62,551 nt of DNA from contig ONJF01000018.1 of the NCBI GenBank assembly GCA_900318085.1, positions 1-62,551 of the forward strand, given 5' to 3'. Under the pieces are notes generated by a model. It saw nothing but the letters and a program-made list of their open reading frames with translations. It made no database searches and was not told the origin of the DNA. Shown here in pieces: positions 24,302 to 31,587 of this stretch; the stretch's first letter is position 1, and each line of letters starts with the position of its first letter. The translations under genes were made by a program, and so were the position numbers. This stretch comes from an uncultured Bacteroidales bacterium. GTDB taxonomy: Bacteria; Bacteroidota; Bacteroidia; Bacteroidales; F082.

Positions 24302-26602
24302 TCAATTTATTATCGCCAGCCGTGCAAACTTCAACATGAGCATTTTCACACCGGCAGTGTCGAAGTGGACGGAAGCCTTTTTGTTGGCCCCTGCGCCTTC
24401 GATGCTGATGACGGTGCCCGCACCAAACTTGCCGTGCATCACGCGCATGCCTTCCTGCAGGAGGTCGGGGTTGGAGGGCTCCAGGTTTTGCGGCGTGGTG
24501 GTCGGGCTCACTGTGGGTCTTGTTGTTGGCGTGTTTGGGATGTTACGGAAGCCGTGTTGCTCGGGCTCGCTGATGCGGCGGCTGAAAGGCCTCCCGCTCA
24601 CTGGAGAAGTGCCACGGAAAGAGGCTTTCTGTGTCTGCTCGATGAGGGTGGGGTCGATCTCGTCGACGAAGCGCGAACGCTCGCTAAGGGTGAGGTTGCC
24701 GTAACGGTAGCGTTGCTCTGCATAGCTCAAGGTCAGCTTGGTCATGGCACGAGTGATGGCCACGTAGAACAAGCGGCGTTCCTCTTCCAGCTCTTCTCTT
24801 GTGCTGAGGCTGAGGATGCCAGGGAAGAGGTTCTCCTCCATGCCCACGACGTAGACGTAGGGGAACTCCAAGCCCTTGGCTGAATGGATGGTCATCAGGC
24901 TGACGAAGTCGTCGTCGGAGTCGTCTTTCTTCATCTCGTTGTCGGTGAGCAGGGCGACGTCTTCCATGAACTGCACCAAGTCGACGCGGGCCGTCTCGCC
25001 CGTGGTCTCGTCTACCTGACGGTCGCTGAACTCCATGATGGCGTTGAGCAACTCCTCCACGTTCTCGACTCTCGAGACGCCCTCGGGACTGTCGTCTTCC
25101 TTCAGCACTTTGATGAGCCCGATGGTGTTGGTGATGTGCTTGGCCAGCTCGAAGGCGTTCATCTTCTCTTGCAGCGACTGGAAACTCTTGATCATCACCA
25201 TGAAGTCGCGGAAACGGTTGACGGTACCCATGTTGAAGTCTTGTGGGAACACATTGCTCTCCATGCATTTCCAGATGCTCATACGCTGCTCGTTGGCGGT
25301 GACCATCATGCGTTCGATGCTGGTCTTGCCGATGCCACGGGCAGGGTAGTTGATGATGCGGAGGAGCGCCTGCTCGTCCTCGGGGTTGATGACGACGCGG
25401 AAATAGGCCAGCAGGTCTTTGATTTCCTTGCGGTCGTAGAACGAGAGGCCGCCATATATCTTATAAGGTATGTTCTGTTTGCGCAAGGCCTCTTCCATGG
25501 AACGCGATTGGGCGTTGGTGCGATAGAGGATGGCGAAGCTCTTGTTGGGCAGGTGGCGTGTCATCTTGTATTGGAAGATGCTGTTGGCCACCATGGTGCC
25601 TTCCTCGGTGTCGGTGTTGGCGTGGATGAGGCTGATGAGTTCGCCTTTCTCCTTGTCGCTCCACACCTTTTTCTTGATCTGGTCCTTGTTGTGGGCGATG
25701 ACGGCGTTCGAGGCGTTGACGATGTTCTGGGTGGAACGGTAGTTTTGTTCCAGTCGGATGAGTCTATAGTCGGGGTAGTCGTTCTTGAAGTTGAGGATGT
25801 TTTGGATGTTGGCGCCGCGGAAGGCATAGATGCTCTGGGCGTCGTCGCCCACCACACAGATGTTCTCGAACAGCGCCGCGATGCGTTTCACGATGAGGTA
25901 TTGAGCGTAGTTGGTGTCCTGGTACTCGTCGACGAGGATGAACTTGAATCGGTTCTGGTATTTGTAGAGCACATCGGGGTTGTCGCGCAGGAGGACGTTG
26001 GTGAAATACAAGATGTCGTCGAAGTCCATGGCGTTGGCGCGGTGCAGACGGTCGTTATAGAGTTGGAACAGTTTGGCGATGAGCGGCTTGTTCGCCTTGC
26101 GGTCAGCCTCTTGGATGTCGGCGTCGTTGGCGTAGTCTTCGGGCGAGTAGAGGCTTGACTTGGCCGCCGAGATGCGCGACAATACTTGCTTGGCTGGGTA
26201 CATTTTGGGATCGAGACTCAAGTCCTTGAGGATCTGCGTCATGAGCGCCTTCGAGTCGTCGGTGTCATAGATGGAGAAGTTGGAAGTGAAGCCAATCTTC
26301 TCCGCCTCGATGCGCAGGATGCGGGCGAAGATGGAGTGGAAGGTGCCCATCCACACGTTGCGGGCCTCGCTGGCGTTGACGAGTTGCATGATGCGTTCCT
26401 TCATCTCGCGGGCGGCCTTGTTGGTGAAGGTGAGGGCCATGATGCTGAAGGGGTCGACGCCTTCTTGGATCATATAGGCAACGCGGTAGGTGAGGGCGCG
26501 GGTCTTGCCCGAACCGGCACCGGCGATCACCATCACTGGGCCTTCTATAGTGGTAACGGCCTCTCTTTGAGGCTCGTTGAGGTCTTTCAGTAAATCAATC
26601 AT
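24302..26602 (-). CDS. uvrD: UvrD/PcrA/Rep-family DNA helicase
   Basis: 3'-5' superfamily 1A helicase used in excision repair and in clearing replication forks. 766 aa with all helicase motifs visible: I GAGSGKT (~28-34), II LVDEYQDT, III AQSIYAFRGA, IV LEQNYRST, V TIHSAKGLEFPYVYV and VI EEERRLFYVAITRA. The C-terminal tail (~680-766) has a Thr/Pro-rich linker followed by a PcrA-type Tudor-like end (VMHGKFGAGTVISIEG). Promoter box at 26622-26629. UvrD versus PcrA naming is a matter of convention here. Confidence 0.95.
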   Translation of the reverse strand: MIDLLKDLNEPQREAVTTIEGPVMVIAGAGSGKTRALTYRVAYMIQEGVDPFSIMALTFTNKAAREMKERIMQLVNASEARNVWMGTFHSIFARILRIEAEKIGFTSNFSIYDTDDSKALMTQILKDLSLDPKMYPAKQVLSRISAAKSSLYSPEDYANDADIQEADRKANKPLIAKLFQLYNDRLHRANAMDFDDILYFTNVLLRDNPDVLYKYQNRFKFILVDEYQDTNYAQYLIVKRIAALFENICVVGDDAQSIYAFRGANIQNILNFKNDYPDYRLIRLEQNYRSTQNIVNASNAVIAHNKDQIKKKVWSDKEKGELISLIHANTDTEEGTMVANSIFQYKMTRHLPNKSFAILYRTNAQSRSMEEALRKQNIPYKIYGGLSFYDRKEIKDLLAYFRVVINPEDEQALLRIINYPARGIGKTSIERMMVTANEQRMSIWKCMESNVFPQDFNMGTVNRFRDFMVMIKSFQSLQEKMNAFELAKHITNTIGLIKVLKEDDSPEGVSRVENVEELLNAIMEFSDRQVDETTGETARVDLVQFMEDVALLTDNEMKKDDSDDDFVSLMTIHSAKGLEFPYVYVVGMEENLFPGILSLSTREELEEERRLFYVAITRAMTKLTLSYAEQRYRYGNLTLSERSRFVDEIDPTLIEQTQKASFRGTSPVSGRPFSRRISEPEQHGFRNIPNTPTTRPTVSPTTTPQNLEPSNPDLLQEGMRVMHGKFGAGTVISIEGAGANKKASVHFDTAGVKMLMLKFARLAIIN

Positions 26603-26621
26603 TGTTTGCTCGTTTGGTCGG

Positions 26622-26629
26622 CAAAGATA
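26622..26629 (-). promoter_or_regulatory. -7 box TATCTTTG for uvrD
   Basis: Minus-strand box 20 bases upstream of the ATG. Confidence 0.6.
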
Positions 26630-26637
26630 AGTAAAAA

Positions 26638-26700
26638 AGTTGAGAGTTGAGTGTTTAGAGTTGAGAGTAGTTTTAAGTTTAGAGTTGTAAGGCCGTAAGG
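26638..26700. repeat. heptad repeats (GTTGAGA-type)
   Basis: Degenerate 7-bp units GTTGAGA/GTTTAGA repeat through this stretch, upstream of uvrD. They belong to the same style of intergenic repeat as the blocks at 37414 and 41421. Confidence 0.65.
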
Positions 26701-26716
26701 TTATCCCACCATGGCA

Positions 26717-26742
26717 GTAGGGGCAGACCCGTGTGTCTGCCC
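26717..26742. repeat. REP-like palindrome GGGCAGAC...GTCTGCCC
   Basis: GGGCAGAC (26721-26728) and GTCTGCCC (26735-26742) are exact complements, preceded by GTAG. This has the same style as the 28-bp GTAGAGAC palindromes near 43-45 kb, but a different sequence. Confidence 0.6.
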
Positions 26743-26784
26743 AGTTTCGGAAATAATAAAATTTGTAGATTGGATTTTTAAGAT

Positions 26785-26792
26785 TATCTTTG
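26785..26792 (+). promoter_or_regulatory. -7 box TATCTTTG for the 26814 gene
   Basis: Box 21 bases upstream of ATG 26814. The alternative TTG start at 26790 lies inside the box and is rejected. Confidence 0.6.
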
Positions 26793-26813
26793 CAGCATCA
26801 TACGCGGAATAGT

Positions 26814-27053
26814 ATGCCCAAAACGAAAATAGAAGGCAGCCTGTCGGGAATCGTCGACAAGATGAATAAGGCCTACTATGGTCTTATCGGTGAAGGCTTC
26901 AACCTGGGCCTTGACCGGCGTATTGTGCCTGAGATGGTCGACGGGGCGGTGACAGGTTGGAGGATGCAACGCTGTGAAGACGGTGTCTGGGTCGATTTGG
27001 ACGAGAAGCCTTTCGCGACGATGGGGGAGCTGATCGCATACTACAAGGGGTGA
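26814..27053 (+). CDS. small hypothetical protein
   Basis: 79-aa soluble protein (MPKTKIEGSLSGIVDKMNKAYYG...). It has no signal peptide or membrane segment, is mixed alpha/beta and is rich in charged residues, with an aromatic end WVDLDEKPFATMGELIAYYKG. The family was not recognised. It has its own promoter box and stands alone between uvrD and the DUF4143 ATPase. Codon use is like its neighbours, which supports a real gene. Confidence 0.6.
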   Translation: MPKTKIEGSLSGIVDKMNKAYYGLIGEGFNLGLDRRIVPEMVDGAVTGWRMQRCEDGVWVDLDEKPFATMGELIAYYKG

Positions 27054-27119
27054 TTTTACCGATGTTTCCTGATAAATAATGGCTGTGCCAAAGAAGGGTA
27101 GAATAGGCCGAAATGTGTT

Positions 27120-27207
27120 TTAAAATTTTGTGGGAAATGTCATATTTCTAGTTTTTAATTTTATGGGGAATGGAGAATTTTTTAATTTTAATTTTGTGGG
27201 AAATGGA
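27120..27207 (+). promoter_or_regulatory. three direct repeats TTTTGTGGGAAATG upstream of the ATPase
   Basis: Three copies of a 14-bp motif, exact or near exact, stand about 30-40 bp apart. The last ends about 10 bases before the -7 box. They are candidate binding sites for a regulator of the ATPase gene. Confidence 0.5.
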
Positions 27208-27215
27208 TTTTTTTT

Positions 27216-27223
27216 TATTTTTG
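27216..27223 (+). promoter_or_regulatory. -7 box TATTTTTG for the DUF4143 ATPase
   Basis: Box 22 bases upstream of ATG 27246. Confidence 0.6.
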
Positions 27224-27245
27224 CAGCTAATAATCTATTGATACC

Positions 27246-28580
27246 ATGGGAGAAAGACTATTCAAACGGAAAATATATAACCAGCTGCTTCAGTGGAAAC
27301 AGGAAAGCAACGGAAAGACAGCCTTGCTTGTCGAGGGCGCTCGACGTGTTGGGAAATCGACCATTGTGAGGGCATTTGCAGAAAACGAGTATGAATCTTA
27401 TTTGATGATTGACTTCAACAAGGCGTCGAAAACCATCAAGGGGCTGTTTGAGGACTTGATGGACCTGGATTACTTGCTATTATACCTTCAAACAGCCTAT
27501 CACGTGACATTGGAACCGAGGAAGTCGGTCATCGTTTTTGATGAGGTGCAGAAGTGTCCTCTTGCTCGCCAAGCCATTAAATATCTGGTGGAAGACGGCC
27601 GTTTTGACTATATCGAAACAGGCTCACTCATCAGTATCAAGAAAAACACAGAGGACATCACCATACCTAGCGAGGAAGACCGAATACAGATGTATCCGAT
27701 GGATTTTGAGGAGTTCCGATGGGCATTGGGAGATGAAGCAATTGTTCCTTTGCTACGCAAATTTTGGGAACAACAGCACGCATTGGGACCAGCTCACAGA
27801 GAAATGGCGCGGCATTTGCGTCTCTATATGCTGGTAGGTGGTATGCCTCAGGCTGTCAATGCCTATCTTGATACCTGCAATTTCAGCAAGGTGGATCAAG
27901 TGAAGCGTCGGATCTTGAAGCTATATGAAGATGATTTCCTGAAAATAGACCCGTCGGGACGTGCCTCCGTGATGTTCTGGTCGATACCTGGACAGCTGAA
28001 CAGGAACGTCACCCGTTACGTTCCATACTCGGCCATAGGGAAAACGGATGATGAGAAACTGACGGAATTGCTGAAAGACTTGGAGGATAGTAAGACGGTG
28101 AATATGGTCTATCACGCCGACGACCCTCAAGTTGGCATGGGACTGACGAAAAACCATGACCATTTCAAGATGTATGTAGGCGATACTGGACTGTTTGTAA
28201 CGCTTGCTTTTTGGGATAAGAACTTCACCGATAATGAAATTTATGAGAAATTGCTGGCAGATAAGCTATCAGCCAACTTGGGATATGTTTATGAAAACTT
28301 GGTGGCTCAGATGCTCACGGCTACTGGAAACGAATTGTATTATCACACTTGGCCGCGTGACGAGAAACACTATTATGAGATTGACTTTCTGCTTTCACGA
28401 GGTGCAAAGATCTGTCCCATTGAAGTGAAATCCTCGAGCCACAAGTCGCATAAGTCACTCGATGAGTTTTGTGTCAAGTACTCTTCTCGGGTATCGAGGC
28501 GTTACTTGATCTATCCGAAAGATTTTGCAAAAGATCAGGAAACTATCATGATTCCAACTTACATGACAATGTTTGTGTGA
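27246..28580 (+). CDS. AAA ATPase with DUF4143 domain
   Basis: 444-aa protein. The N-terminal AAA_14 ATPase has Walker A GARRVGKST (~30-38) and Walker B SVIVFDEVQKC (~95). The C-terminal DUF4143 part contains YYEIDFLLSRGAKICPIEVKSS, a pattern resembling PD-(D/E)xK nuclease-fold cores. Such ATPases occur in many copies in Bacteroidales genomes and their function is unknown; links to mobile elements or defence have been suggested. A decayed C-terminal copy lies at 56039-56365. Direct repeats precede the promoter. Confidence 0.85.
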   Translation: MGERLFKRKIYNQLLQWKQESNGKTALLVEGARRVGKSTIVRAFAENEYESYLMIDFNKASKTIKGLFEDLMDLDYLLLYLQTAYHVTLEPRKSVIVFDEVQKCPLARQAIKYLVEDGRFDYIETGSLISIKKNTEDITIPSEEDRIQMYPMDFEEFRWALGDEAIVPLLRKFWEQQHALGPAHREMARHLRLYMLVGGMPQAVNAYLDTCNFSKVDQVKRRILKLYEDDFLKIDPSGRASVMFWSIPGQLNRNVTRYVPYSAIGKTDDEKLTELLKDLEDSKTVNMVYHADDPQVGMGLTKNHDHFKMYVGDTGLFVTLAFWDKNFTDNEIYEKLLADKLSANLGYVYENLVAQMLTATGNELYYHTWPRDEKHYYEIDFLLSRGAKICPIEVKSSSHKSHKSLDEFCVKYSSRVSRRYLIYPKDFAKDQETIMIPTYMTMFV

Positions 28581-28620
28581 TTTTTCTTCTATACAACTCG
28601 TCTTTTATTTATTGGGGCAT

Positions 28621-28657
28621 AAAAAAGACCTAACTGATTGGAAATCAATTAGGTCTA
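28621..28657. terminator. bidirectional terminator between ATPase and tRNA-Lys
   Basis: AGACCTAACTGATT pairs with AATCAATTAGGTCT across a short loop, with an A run on one side and T-rich sequence on the other. It can serve both the ATPase (+) and the tRNA (-). Confidence 0.8.
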
Positions 28658-28670
28658 TTTTGAAATTTCG

Positions 28671-28744
28671 TGACCCGGCTGGGGCTCGAACCCAGGACCC
28701 CAACATTAAAAGTGTTGTGCTCTACCTGCTGAGCTACCGAGTCA
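28671..28744 (-). tRNA. tRNA-Lys (anticodon TTT)
   Basis: On the minus strand the cloverleaf is complete. The acceptor is TGACTCG/CGGGTCA, the D-arm GTAGCTCAGCAGGTAGAGC, the anticodon stem CAACA/TGTTG with loop CTTTTAA, and the T-arm CTGGGTTCGAGCCCCAG. CCA is not encoded. The terminator at 28621-28657 follows it. Confidence 0.95.
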
Positions 28745-28839
28745 TCCTTACTTCTCCCCTTGAAGGGGGTAAGGGCGGTTAAGCGGCTGCAAAAGTACTA
28801 CTTTTTTCGTTATGATGGCTTCTCTGCCCTAAAAAAATT

Positions 28840-29457
28840 TCATTCGTCCAGCATTCCTTTGCCCTGACGGATGATAACTATCTCATTGTCAGTGCAGTCC
28901 ACAACGGTGCTCTCCTCGTTGTCGCCGGCACCGCCGTCGATGACGATGTCCACCAGGTCCTTGTAACGGTCGTGGATCTCCTCAGGGTCGGTGAGGTAAG
29001 GGTTGATTTCGTCTTCCTCGTCGGACAAAGAGGTGGTCATGATGGGCGAGCCGAACTCCCTCACGATGTTGGTGATGATGGGTTGGTCGGGGATGCGGAT
29101 GCCGATGGTCTTCTTCTTGCTCTGGAAGATGCGCGGGATGTTGTTGTTGGCCTCCAAGATGAAGGTGAAAGGTCCAGGCAGGTTGCGTTTCATCATCTTG
29201 AACACGTCGTTGTTGATGGGCTTGGTGAACTCGCTCAACATGCTGAGGTCGTGGAAGATGAATGAGAAATTGGCCTTCTCCTTCTTGATGCCTTTGATCT
29301 GGCAGATGCGCTCGAAGGTGCGCGGGTTGTTGATGCATCCGCCCAGACCGTACAAGGTGTCGGTGGGGAAGATGATGGTGCCGCCGTCGGCCAAGCACTC
29401 CAGGATCATCTTGACGTAGCGCGGGTTCGGATTCGTCGGGTAGAGTTTGAGTATCAT
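28840..29457 (-). CDS. L-threonylcarbamoyladenylate synthase family (YrdC/Sua5/YciO)
   Basis: 205-aa cytoplasmic protein of the YrdC fold, which makes threonylcarbamoyl-AMP for the t6A modification of tRNAs reading ANN codons. Core motifs: GGTIIFPTDTLYGLGGC (~21-37), QIKGIKKEKANFSFI (the KxR-like ligand region) and SLSDEEDEINP. The start at 29457 (MILKLYPTN) fits the family better than the upstream Met at 29487, which lies before the promoter box. The YciO branch cannot be excluded, so no gene symbol is given. It diverges from the PurF-like gene. Confidence 0.85.
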   Translation of the reverse strand: MILKLYPTNPNPRYVKMILECLADGGTIIFPTDTLYGLGGCINNPRTFERICQIKGIKKEKANFSFIFHDLSMLSEFTKPINNDVFKMMKRNLPGPFTFILEANNNIPRIFQSKKKTIGIRIPDQPIITNIVREFGSPIMTTSLSDEEDEINPYLTDPEEIHDRYKDLVDIVIDGGAGDNEESTVVDCTDNEIVIIRQGKGMLDE

Positions 29458-29476
29458 AGATTTGTGGAAATTTCGG

Positions 29477-29484
29477 CAAAAATA
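29477..29484 (-). promoter_or_regulatory. -7 box TATTTTTG for the YrdC-family gene
   Basis: Minus-strand box 20 bases upstream of the start at 29457. It is divergent to the box at 29518. Confidence 0.6.
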
Positions 29485-29517
29485 CACAAAAAGTTATGAA
29501 CGGAATCGAAAAATTTC

Positions 29518-29525
29518 TACTTTTG
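29518..29525 (+). promoter_or_regulatory. -7 box TACTTTTG for the PurF-like gene
   Basis: The box lies 65 bases upstream of ATG 29591. The predicted transcript start falls at the first base of the hairpin at 29531. Confidence 0.6.
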
Positions 29526-29530
29526 CAGTC

Positions 29531-29568
29531 CATCTACGGGTTAGTTCCCGCAGATGTTTTTTGTTTTT
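29531..29568 (+). promoter_or_regulatory. terminator-like hairpin in the PurF-like leader
   Basis: CATCTACGGG pairs with CCCGCAGATG (one A-C mismatch) over a 6-base loop, followed by TTTTTTGTTTTT. This is an intrinsic terminator placed between promoter and gene, as expected for attenuation. Confidence 0.55.
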
Positions 29569-29590
29569 ATAACCTAAACACAACACTACT

Positions 29591-31003
29591 ATGGGAGGCT
29601 TCTTCGGCACTGTATTGAAACGACCCTGCGCTCAGGATCTGTTCTATGGCATCGACTATCACTCACATCTCGGCACCAAACGCGCGGGTATGGTCACCCA
29701 CGACGGCGAGGTGTTTCACCGCTCCATCCACGACATCGAGAACACGTATTTCCGCACCAAGTTCAGCGATGAGATGGCCGTCAACAAGTTCACGGGCAAC
29801 AACGGCATCGGCGTCATCAGCGACACCGACGCGCAGCCCATCATCGTCAACTCGCACCTCGGCAAGTTCGCCATCGCCACGGTGGCCAAGATCAACAATA
29901 TGGATGAGCTGGTCGACCACTGCCTCTCCAACAAGCAGCACTTCGCGGAGCTGAGCCAGGGCACCACCAACCCCACCGAGCTGATGGCCCTCCTCATCAC
30001 CCAGGGCGAGGACTTCGTCGACGGCATCCGCAACGTATATAATAAGGTGAAGGGCTCGTGCTCGATGCTCATCCTCACCGAGGACGGCATCATCGCGGCC
30101 CGCGACCTCTACGGCCGCACGCCCATCGTGGTGGGCAAGAGCGACGACGGCTATGTGCTGGCCTCGGAGAGCCACTCCTATATCAACCTCGACTATACGA
30201 CGTGCTACAGCCTGGGTCCCGGCGAAATCGTCAAGGTGACGCGCGATGGCGTGCAGCAACTGCTGGCTCCCGGACCGAAGAAGCAGGTGTGCTCCTTCCT
30301 GTGGATCTATTACGGCTTCCCGGCCACCGACTACGAAGGCGTCAACGTGGAGGAGGCGCGCTACAACGAAGGCCGCGAGATGGGCAAGCAGGACTACATC
30401 GACCTCGACTATGTCTCCGCCATCCCCGACTCGGGCATCGGCATGGCCTTGGGCTATTCCAACGTGCGCAAGATCCCGTACCTGCGCGGCGTGGTGAAAT
30501 ACACCCCCACCTGGTCGCGGAGTTTCATGCCCGTCAACCAGAGCCAGCGCGAGCATGTGGCCAAGATGAAGCTCATCCCCAACCGTGCCCTGCTTGAAGG
30601 CAAGAAGGTGGCTTTCTGCGACGACAGCATCGTGCGTGGCACCCAGCTGCGCGACAACGTGAAGATGCTCTACGACTACGGCGCCAAGGAGGTGCACGTG
30701 CGCATCAGTTGTCCGCCCTTGCTCTTCGGCTGTCCCTTCCTCAACTTCTCGGCTTCCAAGAACATCCTGGAGCTCATCACGCGCCGCTGCGTGAAGGAGA
30801 TGGAGGGCGACGACAACAAGAACATCGAGAAATACTGCGACCCGACCACGCCCGAATATGCCAAACTCGTCGAGATGCTGCGCCAGCATGTCGGTGTGGA
30901 CACGCTGAAGTTCAACACCTTGGACAGCGTGGTGAAGGCCATTGGTCTGCCCAAGAGCGACCTCTGCACGCATTGCTTCGACGGCTCGAGCTACGGGCAT
31001 TGA
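29591..31003 (+). CDS. amidophosphoribosyltransferase-like protein (PurF paralog without N-terminal Cys)
   Basis: 470-aa protein with the PurF layout: N-terminal class II glutaminase-type domain (~1-230) and C-terminal PRTase domain with the PRPP loop KVAFCDDSIVRGTQ (~340). Cysteines in KQVCSF, ISCPPLLFGCPF and LCTHCF suggest the iron-sulfur cluster of Bacillus-type PurF. However, it begins MGGFFGTV, so the catalytic Cys that must be residue 1 after Met removal is a glycine. Either it uses ammonia, or it has another role beside a true PurF encoded elsewhere. Codon use here is GC-rich. Confidence 0.8.
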   Translation: MGGFFGTVLKRPCAQDLFYGIDYHSHLGTKRAGMVTHDGEVFHRSIHDIENTYFRTKFSDEMAVNKFTGNNGIGVISDTDAQPIIVNSHLGKFAIATVAKINNMDELVDHCLSNKQHFAELSQGTTNPTELMALLITQGEDFVDGIRNVYNKVKGSCSMLILTEDGIIAARDLYGRTPIVVGKSDDGYVLASESHSYINLDYTTCYSLGPGEIVKVTRDGVQQLLAPGPKKQVCSFLWIYYGFPATDYEGVNVEEARYNEGREMGKQDYIDLDYVSAIPDSGIGMALGYSNVRKIPYLRGVVKYTPTWSRSFMPVNQSQREHVAKMKLIPNRALLEGKKVAFCDDSIVRGTQLRDNVKMLYDYGAKEVHVRISCPPLLFGCPFLNFSASKNILELITRRCVKEMEGDDNKNIEKYCDPTTPEYAKLVEMLRQHVGVDTLKFNTLDSVVKAIGLPKSDLCTHCFDGSSYGH

Positions 31004-31060
31004 TGTCCGGCATCCCTCCGATTTCAGAGGTGACAAAAGGAAACGGCCAAATCTATGTAC

Positions 31061-31263
31061 GATTTTGGCCAAACGGGTGAACGATTTTTGGCCAAACGGG
31101 TGAACAAATTTTGGCCAAATGGGTGAATTACGCTAAAATGTAAAAATATTCCTCGTGAAATACGCTAAAATGCAGAAAATAGCCTTGTGAAATATGCTAA
31201 AATGCATCCATTGTCTTGCATAATGTACAAATGGATGTACGATTTTTGGCCAAATGGGTGAAC
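31061..31263 (+). repeat. two interleaved direct-repeat families
   Basis: Family 1, TTTTTGGCCAAACGGGTGAA, occurs four times (about 31061, 31083, 31106 and 31240). Family 2, GTGAAATACGCTAAAATGCA, occurs three times (about 31122, 31155 and 31187, period ~32). Between them CATCCATT/AATGGATG forms a hairpin (31204-31238). No gene lies here. Confidence 0.75.
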
Positions 31264-31440
31264 AACTGAACAACTATCAACTATCAACTCTCCACTTCCC
31301 CCTTTTAAGGGGGGCAGGGGGGATTAACTCTCAACTCCCCACTTCCCCCTTTTAAGGGGGGCAGGGGGGATTAACTCTCAACTCCCCACTTCCCCCTTTT
31401 AAAGGGGGGCAGGGGGGATTAACTCTCAACTCTAAACTAA
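31264..31440. repeat. three ~47-bp tandem units with heptad linkers
   Basis: Each unit contains ACTTCCCCCTTTTAAGGGGG, then GCAGGGGGGATTAACTCTCAACT. The units begin at 31294, 31341 and 31388. The linkers are the 7-bp CAACTCT-type repeats seen elsewhere. The CCCCCTTTTAAGGGGG core also occurs at 35352 and, weaker, at 28752. Confidence 0.8.
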
Positions 31441-31495
31441 AAAAACTCCGTGTTAAAAACCAAAAAATTAATTTGCACCTTATTATAAGAATCCC

Positions 31496-31503
31496 TACTT
31501 TTG
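31496..31503 (+). promoter_or_regulatory. -7 box TACTTTTG for the T9SS adhesin-like gene
   Basis: The box is followed by a CCGAAAA/TTTTCGG hairpin (31507-31531) in a leader of about 80 bases before ATG 31588. Confidence 0.6.
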
Positions 31504-31587
31504 CACCCGAAAAAACAGCCCCTCTTTTCGGTTGTTAACATCTTGAATATCAATAAAATATAAAAATATTAAAAACACAAAACACAA

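Noticed and set aside
27079-27123. 14-codon frame with a KKGRIG motif before the ATPase
   Set aside because: Too short, without a promoter or family match. It lies in the upstream region of the ATPase and is probably chance.
29663-31072. 469-aa open frame opposite the PurF-like gene
   Set aside because: It arises from strong codon bias of the + strand gene. No start signal or recognisable protein.
31061-31263. Direct repeats as iterons of a replication origin
   Set aside because: No dnaA, rep gene or DnaA boxes are nearby, and the repeats alternate between two unrelated 20-mers.
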